A stretch of 64,000 nucleotides of DNA from Ferribacterium limneticum (GCF_020510585.1 NZ_CP075190.1:1486001-1550000), one strand, 5' to 3'. Shown: positions 51,221 to 60,293, counted from the first letter of the stretch. Numbers and translations: made by a program. Notes: generated from the sequence alone by a model not told the origin.

Positions 51221-52003
51221 TCAGTTCACCGCATGCATGGACTCGTGCTCGCAGCACAAGTCGCCGGCTGAACAGGTATTGCATTCGCCGCTGTGGTCGG
51301 TTGGCGGCTCGTGGCGGACTTCCGCCAGCTCCCTTTCGAGGATCTCGATGCGCTCGATCAGGCAGGCGATCGACTTGGCTACCGGGTCAGGCATCAGGTT
51401 GTGATCGAGGCTGATGCCATTGGCGGGGCGTGCCGTACCGACCCGGGTGTCGACGATCCGGCCGGGAACTCCGACGACGGTACGGTCGGCCGGCACGTCC
51501 TTGACGACGACCGAGTTGGCACCGACGCGAACACGTTCGCCGATGTTGATCGGGCCGAGTATTTTGGCGCCAGCGCCGACGACAACGCCGTCGGCCAGCG
51601 TCGGGTGGCGCTTGCCCTTGTTCCATGAGGTGCCGCCCAGCGTGACGCCGTGATAAAGCGTCACATCGTTGCCGACTTCAGCCGTTTCGCCGATCACGAC
51701 GCAGGCGCCGTGGTCGATGAAGAAGCGGCGGCCGATGGTGGCGCCGGGGTGGATGTCGACATTGGTCAGCGTCCGCCCGACGAAGGACAGGAGGCGCGCC
51801 GGGAAACGCCAGCCAGCCCGCCACAGGCGGTGCGACAGGCGGTGGGTGAGGATGGCGTGGACGCCGGGATAGGTGGTCAGAACTTCAAGCGTCGAGCGGG
51901 CGGCCGGGTCGCGCTGGAAGACGCAATCGAGGTCTTCCCGGAGGGTCGCCCACAGGCCGGGGACTGCCAGTGCAGTTGCTGTCATGGTCATCGCTTCAGA
52001 CAT
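51221..52003 (-). CDS. nifP: serine O-acetyltransferase of the nif cluster, Cys-rich tail
   Basis: A 260-residue CysE-type enzyme making O-acetylserine for cysteine, to feed Fe-S cluster synthesis. The left-handed beta-helix core (about 85-195) has [33 protein letters not shown] and [11 protein letters not shown]. The C-terminus is unusual: after about 235 it carries [14 protein letters not shown], four cysteines in 11 residues. It overlaps the end of nifV by eight bases. Confidence 0.9.
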   Translation of the reverse strand: MSEAMTMTATALAVPGLWATLREDLDCVFQRDPAARSTLEVLTTYPGVHAILTHRLSHRLWRAGWRFPARLLSFVGRTLTNVDIHPGATIGRRFFIDHGACVVIGETAEVGNDVTLYHGVTLGGTSWNKGKRHPTLADGVVVGAGAKILGPINIGERVRVGANSVVVKDVPADRTVVGVPGRIVDTRVGTARPANGISLDHNLMPDPVAKSIACLIERIEILERELAEVRHEPPTDHSGECNTCSAGDLCCEHESMHAVN

Positions 52004-53135
52004 GGAGTTGGCTCCGGACGGAGATCAGAAGATCGCGCAGGTCGGCGGTTTCCGGTGCGTGTTTGTGTTCGGCGACGAAGTTGCGGACACGCGGCAGCAT
52101 GGCCTGCGCTTCGCTCTCGCCGAGTTCGAAGCCGAGGCCGGCATACACCACCTGCACGGCGCGCGAGCCGGAATGCTTGCCGAGCACGATGCGGTGCGAC
52201 TGGCCGACTTCCTGCGGATCGTAGCCCTGGTAGTTGTCCGGGTGCTTGAGCAACCCATCGACGTGGATGCCGGCTTCGTGCGTGAAAGCGCCGGCACCGA
52301 CGATGCTTTTCTGCCACGGTACGGCGCGCCCCGAGGCGCTGGCAACCTGGCTGGAGAGAGCGGGAAAGCCTTTGAGGCTGACGCCGGTTTCGATGCCGTA
52401 AAGCTTGGTCAGGCCGAGCACGACCTCCTCGAGCGGAGCATTGCCGGCGCGTTCGCCGAGGCCATTGACCGTCGTATTGACGTGCGTCGCGCCAGCCTTG
52501 CAGGCGGCGAGGGTGTTGGCCGTGGCCAGGCCCATGTCGTCGTGGGCGTGCATCTCGATTTCGAGGCCGGTGTTGCGACGCAGGGTCGAAATGCGCTCGA
52601 AGGTAGCGAACGGCTCGAGGATGCCCAGGGTGTCGGCAAAGCGCAGGCGGCGGGCGCCGGCGCGTTCGGCCGTTTCGGCCAGGGCGCAGAGGAAACTCAT
52701 GTCGGCGCGCGAGGCATCCTCGCAGCCGAGGCCGACTTCAAGGCCGAGGCTAAGTGCGGCGCCGATGAACTTGGGCAGTTCGCGCAACAACCAGGCGCGG
52801 TCCTGCTTGAGTTTGTACGACAGATGCTGGTCGGAGGCCGGCACCGAAATATCGATCATGTGTGCGCCGAGATCGGCGCAGGCGGCGATGTCGGCCGGAT
52901 GCATCCGGCTCCATACCATCAGCCGGGGGGCGAGATTGAGGTCGGCAACGGCGCGGATCGAGTCACGCTCTTCGTCGCCCATGGCCGGGATGCCGACTTC
53001 CAGTTCGGGTACGCCGATAGCGGCGAGCTGACGGGCGATGTCCAGTTTTTCGTCCAGCGAGAACGCCACGCCGGCCGACTGTTCGCCGTCGCGCAGGGTG
53101 GTGTCGTTGATGGTGACGAAAGCTGGGTGGGTCAT
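51996..53135 (-). CDS. nifV: homocitrate synthase
   Basis: A 379-residue DRE-TIM enzyme condensing acetyl-CoA and 2-oxoglutarate to homocitrate, the organic ligand of FeMo-co. Seen: [16 protein letters not shown] (10-25), [14 protein letters not shown] (metal His pair), [19 protein letters not shown], and [12 protein letters not shown]. First gene of the operon; sigma-54 and NifA sites lie upstream. Confidence 0.94.
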   Translation of the reverse strand: MTHPAFVTINDTTLRDGEQSAGVAFSLDEKLDIARQLAAIGVPELEVGIPAMGDEERDSIRAVADLNLAPRLMVWSRMHPADIAACADLGAHMIDISVPASDQHLSYKLKQDRAWLLRELPKFIGAALSLGLEVGLGCEDASRADMSFLCALAETAERAGARRLRFADTLGILEPFATFERISTLRRNTGLEIEMHAHDDMGLATANTLAACKAGATHVNTTVNGLGERAGNAPLEEVVLGLTKLYGIETGVSLKGFPALSSQVASASGRAVPWQKSIVGAGAFTHEAGIHVDGLLKHPDNYQGYDPQEVGQSHRIVLGKHSGSRAVQVVYAGLGFELGESEAQAMLPRVRNFVAEHKHAPETADLRDLLISVRSQLHV

Positions 53136-53158
53136 GGCAATCTCCTCGGCTTCTTTTC

Positions 53159-53174
53159 AGCAAGGATGGTGCCA
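53159..53174 (-). promoter_or_regulatory. sigma-54 promoter of the nifV operon
   Basis: Minus strand TGGCACCATCCTTGCT, a near-perfect -24/-12 element, 24 bases upstream of the nifV ATG. Confidence 0.85.
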
Positions 53175-53234
53175 ATTTTCAAGTTGTTGAAAATACGTGA
53201 AAATTTTTATATGGGACTGATGATGTTGGGTTGT

Positions 53235-53250
53235 TGTCGCGAATCCGACA
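53235..53250. promoter_or_regulatory. NifA upstream activating site for nifV
   Basis: TGT-CGCGAATCCG-ACA is an exact TGT-N10-ACA site about 60 bases upstream of the sigma-54 element. The rest of the 331-base gap to tpm shows nothing else. Confidence 0.75.
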
Positions 53251-53466
53251 AATTGTTTCGTCGTGCTGTGCGGGCAATTTCGGTGATAGGCTAGTCGTCA
53301 CCGGGTAGCCAAAATACCCCAACCGCGCGAGTGCCTTTTCGGCCTGCATGGCTCTTTAAGTAGCCCCTTCGCCAATAGCGAAACAGGCCACCAATGAAGC
53401 GTTGTGTCTTTCGATCAGAACATTTTCCTGATTCAACAACGCTGTATTTGATGGGAAGAATCCGCC

Positions 53467-54150
53467 ATGACCGGGCGTGACAACGAACTTTGGCAACAAT
53501 CCTGGCGCGACGATGAGATCGCCTTTCATCAGCTGGCTGTAAATCCGCATCTTGTCAAATTTTGGCCAAATTTCCGGTTGACCGTGGAAGACCGGGTTTT
53601 TGTCCCACTTTGCGGCAAAAGCCTCGATCTGCTCTGGCTCGCCAAGCAAGGCCACAAGGTCATCGGCGTCGAGCTCAGCCCGCTGGCCGTGCGCGCCTTT
53701 TTTCGTGAAAACAAGCTGCAGCCGACGCGCCGGAAAGTTGGCAAGTTTACGCTCTGGGAACATGGACGAATCGGGATTCTGTGCGGCGATTTCTTCAAAC
53801 TGACCGCTGCCGATCTGGGCGACATTTCCGTCGTTTTTGACCGTGCCTCGCTGACGGCGTTGCCTGACGACATTCGTGGCGACTACATCGCGCAACTCCG
53901 GCGCATTTTGCCCGCCAGTTGCCGGATGCTGCTGCTGACCACAGAGGAGCCGGACGAGGATGAAACGCAAGGGCAGCCGTTCGCCGTGGCCGATGAAATT
54001 GCCAGTCTGTACACCAGTGCTTTCGACATCGAGCTCAGCCATGTCGAAAGTTTCTTTGAGTCCGACCCCGATCCTGCGATCAGTCAACCGGTCAGGGTAG
54101 AACAGAAGGTCTATTTTTTGACACCCAAAAGCGATCCATCCCTGGTGTGA
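53467..54150 (+). CDS. tpm: thiopurine S-methyltransferase family protein
   Basis: A 227-residue SAM-dependent methyltransferase of the TPMT family: W-x5-W near the start (LWQQSW), FVPLCGKSLDLLWLAKQGHKVIGVELS (about 45-71) as motif I, and FDRASLTALP. Bacterial members methylate selenium/tellurium compounds or thiols. It lies between the two nif operons on the opposite strand. Residues about 35-40 (PNFRLTV) are encoded by interspersed repeat copy 8. Confidence 0.9.
   Translation: MTGRDNELWQQSWRDDEIAFHQLAVNPHLVKFWPNFRLTVEDRVFVPLCGKSLDLLWLAKQGHKVIGVELSPLAVRAFFRENKLQPTRRKVGKFTLWEHGRIGILCGDFFKLTAADLGDISVVFDRASLTALPDDIRGDYIAQLRRILPASCRMLLLTTEEPDEDETQGQPFAVADEIASLYTSAFDIELSHVESFFESDPDPAISQPVRVEQKVYFLTPKSDPSLV
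53557..53587 (-). repeat. interspersed repeat, copy 8, inside tpm
   Basis: Minus strand CCACGGTCAACCGGAAA then TTTGGCCAAAATTT, antisense to the tpm reading frame, which stays open. Confidence 0.65.
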
Positions 54151-54225
54151 GCGAAGGCACGGGTGCTATTACTTCCGGAATAGGATGTAAACTCAGCGAA
54201 TTGTTTTTGAATTGTTGAGTGCTGA

Positions 54226-55164
54226 ATGAAAATTCTGTTGGTAGACGATTCGCGGGCTATTGCCATGGTTATGCGGGCCCGGCTTGAGTCTTTCGGTTAT
54301 GAGGTCAAGCACGCCATCAACGGCGAGATTGCGCTCGAGTATTTCCGGGCCGAGAACTTCGATCTGATTCTGATGGATATCGAGATGCCGGGCATGAACG
54401 GTTTTGAGGTCACCACCCGGATTCGCGCCCAGGAAGGGCTGGAGCCGTGGGCGTGGACGCCGATCATCTTCGTGACGGCGACCGACACAGAAACCAATCT
54501 GGTGACGGCCATCGAAGCCGGTGGCGATGACTTCATGTCGAAGACCGTGCCGGAAAATGTCCTGCAGGCCAAGATGAAGGCCATGTCCCGGATTGCGGCG
54601 ATGCGCGCCCGCCTGTGCCAGGCCAACAACAAGCTGCAGGATCAGGCGAATCGCGATGGCCTGACCGGCCTGCTCAATCGACGCGCCATGGACATGCAGA
54701 TCGACATCGCCTGGGAGCAGGCGCGGCAGGCATCCCGCCCCTTCAGCCTGTTGATGATCGATATCGACAACTTCAAGAAATACAACGATCACTACGGCCA
54801 CCAGGCCGGCGACGATTGCCTGCGCGCCGTTGCCTCCTGTCTTGGCGAGCAGGTCCAGCTGATCAACGACGATCGCACCGCCCCGGGCGCTTTCGTGGCC
54901 CGCTATGGTGGCGAGGAATTCGCCGTGATCATCCCCAATGCATCACCCGGCGTGCACGCCGGGGTGGCGGCCAGCCTCGTCGAGGCGGTCCACAGCCTGG
55001 CTATTCCCCACGAAAAGAATGCCGATTTTGGCGTGGTGACCATCTCGCTCGGGGCTGCCTGCTTCCCGCACGCCATGGGCCAGATCAAGGCTCTTTTTCG
55101 ACTGGCCGACGACCTGCTCTACAAGGCCAAGGACGCTGGACGTAACAGGGCAGAAGTGGCTTGA
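54226..55164 (+). CDS. response regulator with GGDEF diguanylate cyclase domain
   Basis: A 312-residue protein: receiver domain (1-120) with acidic pocket Asp7/Asp8, phospho-acceptor Asp51 and Lys near 105, then a GGDEF domain (about 145-310) with an intact GGEEF active site. Probably makes cyclic-di-GMP upon phosphorylation. No histidine kinase gene is adjacent. It stands alone between nif operons; a connection with nitrogen fixation is not shown by the sequence. Confidence 0.93.
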   Translation: MKILLVDDSRAIAMVMRARLESFGYEVKHAINGEIALEYFRAENFDLILMDIEMPGMNGFEVTTRIRAQEGLEPWAWTPIIFVTATDTETNLVTAIEAGGDDFMSKTVPENVLQAKMKAMSRIAAMRARLCQANNKLQDQANRDGLTGLLNRRAMDMQIDIAWEQARQASRPFSLLMIDIDNFKKYNDHYGHQAGDDCLRAVASCLGEQVQLINDDRTAPGAFVARYGGEEFAVIIPNASPGVHAGVAASLVEAVHSLAIPHEKNADFGVVTISLGAACFPHAMGQIKALFRLADDLLYKAKDAGRNRAEVA

Positions 55165-55215
55165 GCTTTTAAAGGCGCAAGTCAGATCCTGTCCTGATAG
55201 CCTGAAATGCCGCCC

Positions 55216-56184
55216 TCAGATTGAATACGGGCGGTGCAGCCAGCCACGCACGACATCGACGTCGCGTTGCGGCAGGTAGGCGAAGCCGGCCAGCGCGTCT
55301 TCGACAACAGCCTGTGCTACCCAGTGGGGAACCGCCTTGGTGGTCAGCATGTGGAAATACCAGGCGAGCGGGTAGCCGATTTCACGGTCGAAGCGGGTCA
55401 GCGCTTCCTGCAGGCTCAGGCCGCTGGTCCCGGCGCTGGCTTCGAATTCCGGAGGTTCGCCGGCTAGCGTGGCAATCGGCTGGGCGCGAAAGACCGGCTG
55501 GTGGTAGCGGTCGAGGTGTTCGCGGGTGGCGATCACCCAGTGGTTGTAGAAGGTAGTGGCGCTGGCGGCGCTGCTCTTGCTCCAGTCGTCGATCAGGCGG
55601 TGAATGGAGGCCGGTTCCGGCTTTTGCGCCAGCATGCGTTTGAGGAAATTGCCAACGTGCTGGATGCGGCGGAAAGCGTAGAAGGGCAGGCCCAACGGGA
55701 CGGGGGTATCGTTGCCGCCACGCGGATCAACGAGTTCTTCGAGCGTTGTCGGCTCGTTGACGAAGAGCTGATGGACGCGCACTTCCTGCAGGTCTTCGAT
55801 TTCCAGTTGCAGGAAATCGTCGCTACCTTCGCCGGCCGAGGCGACGAGGTAGTGCGTTTGACCAACCAGACGGGTGGCGTAAAGCGGCTGACCGGCAAAG
55901 TCGTCGATCAAACGGGTGATGTCGCCGTCGCGCTCGTCTATAGCGTTTTCGACCCAGCTCTCGAGGCTGTCACTGACCCGCTGGCCGGCCGCATCGACGA
56001 TGCCGCCGAGACGGTACCAGCCGCCGCGACCGAGCGCGTGGCGAAATTTCCATTCGGGCAGGGCGCTGCCCAAGGCTTTGACCAGCGCGGCCGGGCCCGC
56101 ACTGACCGGGGTCTTGGCGCAAGTTTCGACAATCGCCGGCGACAGTGATTTACAGTATTCGGTCCAGCCCTGGTTTTGTTTCAT
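55216..56184 (-). CDS. conserved nif-cluster protein of unknown function
   Basis: A 322-residue soluble protein, no signal peptide, membrane segment or cysteine motif. I recognise only that such a protein is found at the end of nifHDK-type operons of related diazotrophs. Last gene of the operon that starts with nifH; 15 bases after the LRV gene. Function unknown. Confidence 0.75.
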   Translation of the reverse strand: MKQNQGWTEYCKSLSPAIVETCAKTPVSAGPAALVKALGSALPEWKFRHALGRGGWYRLGGIVDAAGQRVSDSLESWVENAIDERDGDITRLIDDFAGQPLYATRLVGQTHYLVASAGEGSDDFLQLEIEDLQEVRVHQLFVNEPTTLEELVDPRGGNDTPVPLGLPFYAFRRIQHVGNFLKRMLAQKPEPASIHRLIDDWSKSSAASATTFYNHWVIATREHLDRYHQPVFRAQPIATLAGEPPEFEASAGTSGLSLQEALTRFDREIGYPLAWYFHMLTTKAVPHWVAQAVVEDALAGFAYLPQRDVDVVRGWLHRPYSI

Positions 56185-56199
56185 GATTTTCCCTTGTGG

Positions 56200-56958
56200 T
56201 CAGGCAGCTTCCGATTCGGCGAGCCGGGCTTGCGCTGCTTCGCGGACTTCAACTTCCGGATCGCTGGTCAGTGGCTGCAGAAATTCAATGGGGGCGTTCC
56301 CGACAGCCGCCAGGCGAACCCACCATTCGCTGTCCTGCAGCATCGCAGCGGCCAGACCGGGCAGGGCGCGCTCGGCGACAATGGCGCGAACTTCCGGTTC
56401 GTCGTCATCGGCCAGCAGGTGCAGGGCAAAAGGTGGCAGGCGGGAGGCGACAACCTTGCGCACTTCGCGTTCCGGATCCTTGGTCAGCTTGGCCAGTTGG
56501 CCGTGCGGCAGGCGGCGGGCGACGGTGGCGCGGATCAGGTAGTCCGGGTCGTTGGCCAGACGAATGAGCAGCGTCTCGGGCAGACGGGCCGCCACGGAAA
56601 GCCGAACTTCACGGTCGCGGTCGGTGGCCATGTCGATCAATTCGTCAACCGGCAGACGCATGGCGACGACGCGGCGGACCACTTCATCCGGGTCCATTTT
56701 TAGCCCCAAAATGGCGTCGACCGCAGCATAACGGGTGGCAATGGCCCGCCGTTCCCAGAAAATGTCATTGAGGTACTCGTGCGCCAGTTCCGGGTTGTTG
56801 CGCAGGAAGCGGTCGATCTGCCGGCCGCTGTGGGCGCGGATACAGGCATCGCCCGGCGTGCAACGATGGCCGTTCAGGTATTCCGGAAAAAACCGGCAAC
56901 CCGAGCACAGGCCGAGTTTTCCGATGCCTGCATCGGCGGCTGTCTTGTCACTCGTCAT
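56200..56958 (-). CDS. 4Fe-4S leucine-rich-repeat-variant (LRV) protein
   Basis: A 252-residue protein with an N-terminal cysteine set (CSGCRFFPEYLNGHRCTPGDAC, about 18-39) for a 4Fe-4S cluster, then about seven LRV repeats (for example DPDEVVRRVVAMRLPVDELIDMA, DREVRLSVAARLPETLLIRLA). This matches the Azotobacter LRV protein encoded near nif genes. The ATG at 56958 is used, overlapping the previous gene by 11 bases; a TTG 15 bases earlier is the only alternative. Exact role unknown. Confidence 0.9.
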   Translation of the reverse strand: MTSDKTAADAGIGKLGLCSGCRFFPEYLNGHRCTPGDACIRAHSGRQIDRFLRNNPELAHEYLNDIFWERRAIATRYAAVDAILGLKMDPDEVVRRVVAMRLPVDELIDMATDRDREVRLSVAARLPETLLIRLANDPDYLIRATVARRLPHGQLAKLTKDPEREVRKVVASRLPPFALHLLADDDEPEVRAIVAERALPGLAAAMLQDSEWWVRLAAVGNAPIEFLQPLTSDPEVEVREAAQARLAESEAA

Positions 56959-57211
56959 CGACCTTGGACGCAATCAGGATGCCGGTAGCTGCTTCCGCGT
57001 TGTTGGTGATTTCCAGGCAATGGCCGGTGGCGCCGGAGATGTAGAACAGCTCGTAGCCTTCGATACTGAAAGCCGGGCGATAGCGCGGCGAGACGTCGTC
57101 TTCGCTGCATTCGGTGAAGTGCAGTTCAGGAAAACGCTGACGCAATGAGGCGGCGCTGCCATCGAGCAAGGCGGCTTCGCCGACCCGGGCGAGTTGAGTC
57201 GGGGAAATCAT
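56948..57211 (-). CDS. small conserved nif-cluster protein
   Basis: An 87-residue protein with one hydrophobic-core-like region (YELFYISGATGHCLEI about 53-68). Located between nifY and the LRV gene, with ATGA overlap with nifY and an 11-base overlap with the LRV gene, so it is co-translated. I know no function for it. Confidence 0.8.
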   Translation of the reverse strand: MISPTQLARVGEAALLDGSAASLRQRFPELHFTECSEDDVSPRYRPAFSIEGYELFYISGATGHCLEITNNAEAATGILIASKVDDE

Positions 57212-57939
57212 GCCGATTCCTCCGACTCGATTTCTTCCTCGAAACGGGCCAGCGAGGCGGATGGCACCCCCATGATCTGGGCCAGCCAGGGTGGCGGGCT
57301 GGCCAGGCGAGCCTGCAGTTCAACCAGCACTTCGCGGGCCTTGCCACCTTCCGGCTTCTTGACCGGATGGACGCCGGCACGCACCACCTTGGCGGCAGCC
57401 GGGCCGCCGATCGATTGCACATAGACGATCTGGCAGTCGTTGATCAGCGCCGAGCGGGCGGCATTCTTGTCTTCGGCCGTATCGGCTTCGACCGTCGTGC
57501 GGATGTCGATCAGGCGGATGGCGTCCTGGCTGATCTGATAGACCAGGAAGCGTTCGCATGAGCCGAAATGGCCATCGAGCGTTTCACCACGATTGGCCGC
57601 GATGGCGACGCGCAGCGAGCCGGGCATGTCGCCGTCGGTGTAGGCGTCGACCGCCGGGAAGTCGCTGTTCTCGACACCCTGGCCCCAGAGCAGGCGGACG
57701 GCTTCCTTGAGTGCTTCGCCTTCGACGCCGACGTGGCAGCCTTGTTCGGCGAAGTCGCCGGCCAGGATGACGCGCAGGTCTTCAACCGTCAGCGTGCCGA
57801 GCTTGCTTTCGGTGAGCGGGGCTTCGAGTTTCTCGATCAGCGCGCCGACCAGGGCACGAACATCGAGACCGTTCAGGGCGCGGGCTGCGAGCGCAATGCG
57901 CAGGGCAGCTTCACGAGAGGCAATTGGCGTGTTCGACAT
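57208..57939 (-). CDS. nifY: FeMo-cofactor-binding protein NifY/NafY type
   Basis: A 243-residue protein: an N-terminal helical domain (about 10-95) of the NafY kind and a C-terminal NifX/NifB-like cofactor-binding domain (about 105-215: LRVAIAANRGETLDGHFGSCERFLVYQI, then IQYVQSIGG-like IVYVQSIGGPAAAKVV). It holds apo-nitrogenase or FeMo-co during assembly. The start at 57939 has GGAG six bases upstream; a GTG at 57951 is rejected. Confidence 0.88.
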   Translation of the reverse strand: MSNTPIASREAALRIALAARALNGLDVRALVGALIEKLEAPLTESKLGTLTVEDLRVILAGDFAEQGCHVGVEGEALKEAVRLLWGQGVENSDFPAVDAYTDGDMPGSLRVAIAANRGETLDGHFGSCERFLVYQISQDAIRLIDIRTTVEADTAEDKNAARSALINDCQIVYVQSIGGPAAAKVVRAGVHPVKKPEGGKAREVLVELQARLASPPPWLAQIMGVPSASLARFEEEIESEESA

Positions 57940-58018
57940 GGTGTGCTCCACAGAGGGTCTTCAGTGGAACACCGGGGCAGGTTTCGCTGCGCCGGCGTTC
58001 GGCTCAAGACTCTTTGGC

Positions 58019-58210
58019 TCAGGCCGGGCTGATGCAACCCGACGGGCAAACGTCGACACACAACGGGGAATCGTTGTGGCCGTCGCATTCCGTACAGGTG
58101 GCGGCATCGATCTTGAAGAAGATCTTGCCGGAACTGATGGACTTGGTCGGGCAGACAGGCTTGCAGTCGCCACAGGCGGTGCACATGTCCGGATCGATTT
58201 TCATTGCCAT
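58019..58210 (-). CDS. fdxN: 2[4Fe-4S] ferredoxin of the nif cluster
   Basis: A 63-residue bacterial ferredoxin with CTACGDCKPVCP and CTEC-x8-CVDVCP, the second motif with the longer loop typical of nif-associated (Chromatium-type) ferredoxins. A likely electron donor for nitrogenase or for cofactor assembly. It sits between nifT and nifY. Confidence 0.92.
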   Translation of the reverse strand: MAMKIDPDMCTACGDCKPVCPTKSISSGKIFFKIDAATCTECDGHNDSPLCVDVCPSGCISPA

Positions 58211-58276
58211 GATGCTCTCCTTAAAATCCGCTTTAGCTGGCTAATCTGCTGGCTGGGCGGGCAGGTTTCAACGGGC

Positions 58277-58504
58277 TTAGTCTTCGGCAGCGCCGAGGCG
58301 CTTGGCGCGTAATGAAATGGGCAGACGGGGCGGCTTGGCGATGGGGTCGATGTAGTAAGTGCCTCCGTTATCCAGCTTCAGTTCGCCGCCCCATTTTTCC
58401 GGGGTGTCGAATTCGATGGACTCGATGGACGCTTCCAGGTCGCGCTTCGGGAGGTAAAAAACCAGTCCGCCCTTTTCGCCTTGCTGGATCATGATGTTGG
58501 CCAT
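58277..58504 (-). CDS. nifT: nitrogen fixation protein NifT
   Basis: A 75-residue NifT/FixU protein (MIQQGEKGGLVFYLPKRDLE, then EFDTPEKWGGELKLDNGG). Dispensable in most tested diazotrophs, function unclear. It follows nifK after a strong hairpin. Confidence 0.93.
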   Translation of the reverse strand: MANIMIQQGEKGGLVFYLPKRDLEASIESIEFDTPEKWGGELKLDNGGTYYIDPIAKPPRLPISLRAKRLGAAED

Positions 58505-58543
58505 TTCGGCTCCCTAATGATGTTGTCGCCAAGGTTCGCGCGT

Positions 58544-58575
58544 ATGCCCCACTACCGTCGCCGGTAGCGGGGCAT
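58544..58575 (-). other. intercistronic hairpin nifK-nifT
   Basis: ATGCCCC-x-CTACC and GGTAG-x-GGGGCAT form a 12-pair stem with one mismatch and a six-base loop, 12 bases past the nifK stop, without a T-run. It could protect the 3' end of a processed nifHDK message. Confidence 0.6.
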
Positions 58576-58587
58576 TGCGAAGACCGA

Positions 58588-60156
58588 TTAGCGAACCAGG
58601 TCGAAGTTGTAGTCGGTGGTGCCCATGCCGATCGTTTCCTTGTCGAGTTGCTCAAGGACAGCGTTGGTCAGCTGGGTAACTACAGACATCATGCCTTCGT
58701 AGCCCATGGTCGTGGCGCGGTGCATGTGGTGACGGTCGAAGATCGGGAAGCCGAGGCGGATCAACGGCACTTCAAACTCTTCACCCTTGTGACGGGTGTC
58801 GCGCTGGATGTACTTGCCGTAGGAGTTGCCGATCAGGAAGTCAGGCTTGTCCGTGAAGCACAGGCTGCGCATGTGCCACAGGTCGTTGCCGGCATAGACC
58901 TTGCCATTGACGCCGAACGGGCTGGAGGCGAGCAGCTTCTCGATGCTCTTGGCCCAACGCTTGTTGCCGTTGTGAGCCAGGATGTGGGTCGGTTCTGCAC
59001 CCACTTCGAGCAGCATCTTGACGACGCCCATGACGAAGTCCGGGTCACCGTAGATGGCGAACTTCTTGCCGTGCAACCAGGCGTGGCTGTCGGAAACCAG
59101 GTCCATACAGCGGCCGCGTTCCAGTTCCAGCGAAGCCGGGATCGGCTTGCCGGTGACTTCGGAGATCTTCATCAGGAACTCGTCGGTCCACTCGACACCC
59201 ATCGGGATGTTGAGCTTCGGAATGTCGTGGTTCCAGGTGTTCTCGACGAACTTCTTCGTCTTTTCCAGTTGGGCCGGTTGCAGCAGGACGGTGGTGATGC
59301 CGTTCGGTGCATCCTTGACTTCGTCCATCGTCGTGCCGCCGGAGTACATGCGGAATTCGCCGTCAGCCGGGGTGTCGAAGACTTCGGAAGGATCGGAGAG
59401 CATCGTGTAATCGACGCCCATTTCGGTCAGCATGCGCTTGATGACACGGTAGTTGCCCAGATAGGTCTCGAAGCCCGGCACGATGTTGATCTTGCCGTTC
59501 GAACCGATCTTCTTGCCGTCCATGTAGTTCAGCGTGAAGTAGCGGAGGATGCCTTCTTCCATGTTGTCCCAGCCGGTCGTGTGCGAACCGACGAAGGACG
59601 GAGTATGGGCGTAAGGAACCGGGTATTCCTGGGGAATGTTGCCGGCCTTCTTGGTGTTGTTGATGAAGGCATTCAAGTCGTCACCGATAACTTCCGCCAT
59701 ACAGGTGGTGGAAACAGCGATCATGTCCGGCTTGTAGATGGCCTTGGCGTTTTCCAGACCGTCGATCATGTTCTTCTGACCACCGAACACGGCTGCATCT
59801 TCGGTCATCGAGTCGGAAACGCAGGAGCACGGTTCCTTGAAGTGACGGTTGAAGTAGGTACGGAAGTAGGCGACACAACCTTGCGAACCATGCACGTAGG
59901 GCAGGGTCTTGTGGAAGCCGGAGGCGCAGAGGACGGCGCCGAGCGGCTGGCAGGCCTTGGCCGGATCAACGGTCAGGGCTTCGCGCTTGAAGTTGAGGTC
60001 CTGGTACTCCTTGGTGGTCGTCCACATGAAGGTTTCCCAGACCTTTTCGGGGCCATGGCCTTCTTCGAAGAGTTCGCGCTTTTCAGCGAGGTTCTTCTTG
60101 TAGTCGTCGTCGCGGAACAGCGGGTAACAGGGCTTGATGTTGTCTGCGGTTTGCAT
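58588..60156 (-). CDS. nifK: nitrogenase MoFe protein beta subunit
   Basis: A 522-residue beta subunit. P-cluster cysteines Cys69, Cys94 and Cys152 are at the expected places (KACQPLG, SQGCVAY, STTCMAE). Length agrees with the long-type NifK of Azotobacter and other proteobacteria. The ATG at 60156 follows AAGGAGATAGCA; the longer frame to 60183 is not used. Confidence 0.98.
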   Translation of the reverse strand: MQTADNIKPCYPLFRDDDYKKNLAEKRELFEEGHGPEKVWETFMWTTTKEYQDLNFKREALTVDPAKACQPLGAVLCASGFHKTLPYVHGSQGCVAYFRTYFNRHFKEPCSCVSDSMTEDAAVFGGQKNMIDGLENAKAIYKPDMIAVSTTCMAEVIGDDLNAFINNTKKAGNIPQEYPVPYAHTPSFVGSHTTGWDNMEEGILRYFTLNYMDGKKIGSNGKINIVPGFETYLGNYRVIKRMLTEMGVDYTMLSDPSEVFDTPADGEFRMYSGGTTMDEVKDAPNGITTVLLQPAQLEKTKKFVENTWNHDIPKLNIPMGVEWTDEFLMKISEVTGKPIPASLELERGRCMDLVSDSHAWLHGKKFAIYGDPDFVMGVVKMLLEVGAEPTHILAHNGNKRWAKSIEKLLASSPFGVNGKVYAGNDLWHMRSLCFTDKPDFLIGNSYGKYIQRDTRHKGEEFEVPLIRLGFPIFDRHHMHRATTMGYEGMMSVVTQLTNAVLEQLDKETIGMGTTDYNFDLVR

Positions 60157-60293
60157 TGCTATCTCCTTGCCCGGTCCGCTCATCTGCGATACCAGGCGAA
60201 AGGTTGATGATCAGGGTTTCCGGCTACGGGGCAGGTGAAGGACGCGAAGTCCGCAATCACTTGCCGCCGCAGCTTTATCCCAATTCCTGAAAC

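Noticed and set aside
2471..53587. CRISPR array made of the short repeats
   Set aside because: The eight copies are dispersed over 51 kb, in both orientations, without regular spacers or cas genes.
58648..60207. 519-codon frame antisense to nifK
   Set aside because: Shadow of nifK, whose cysteine ligands are all in place.
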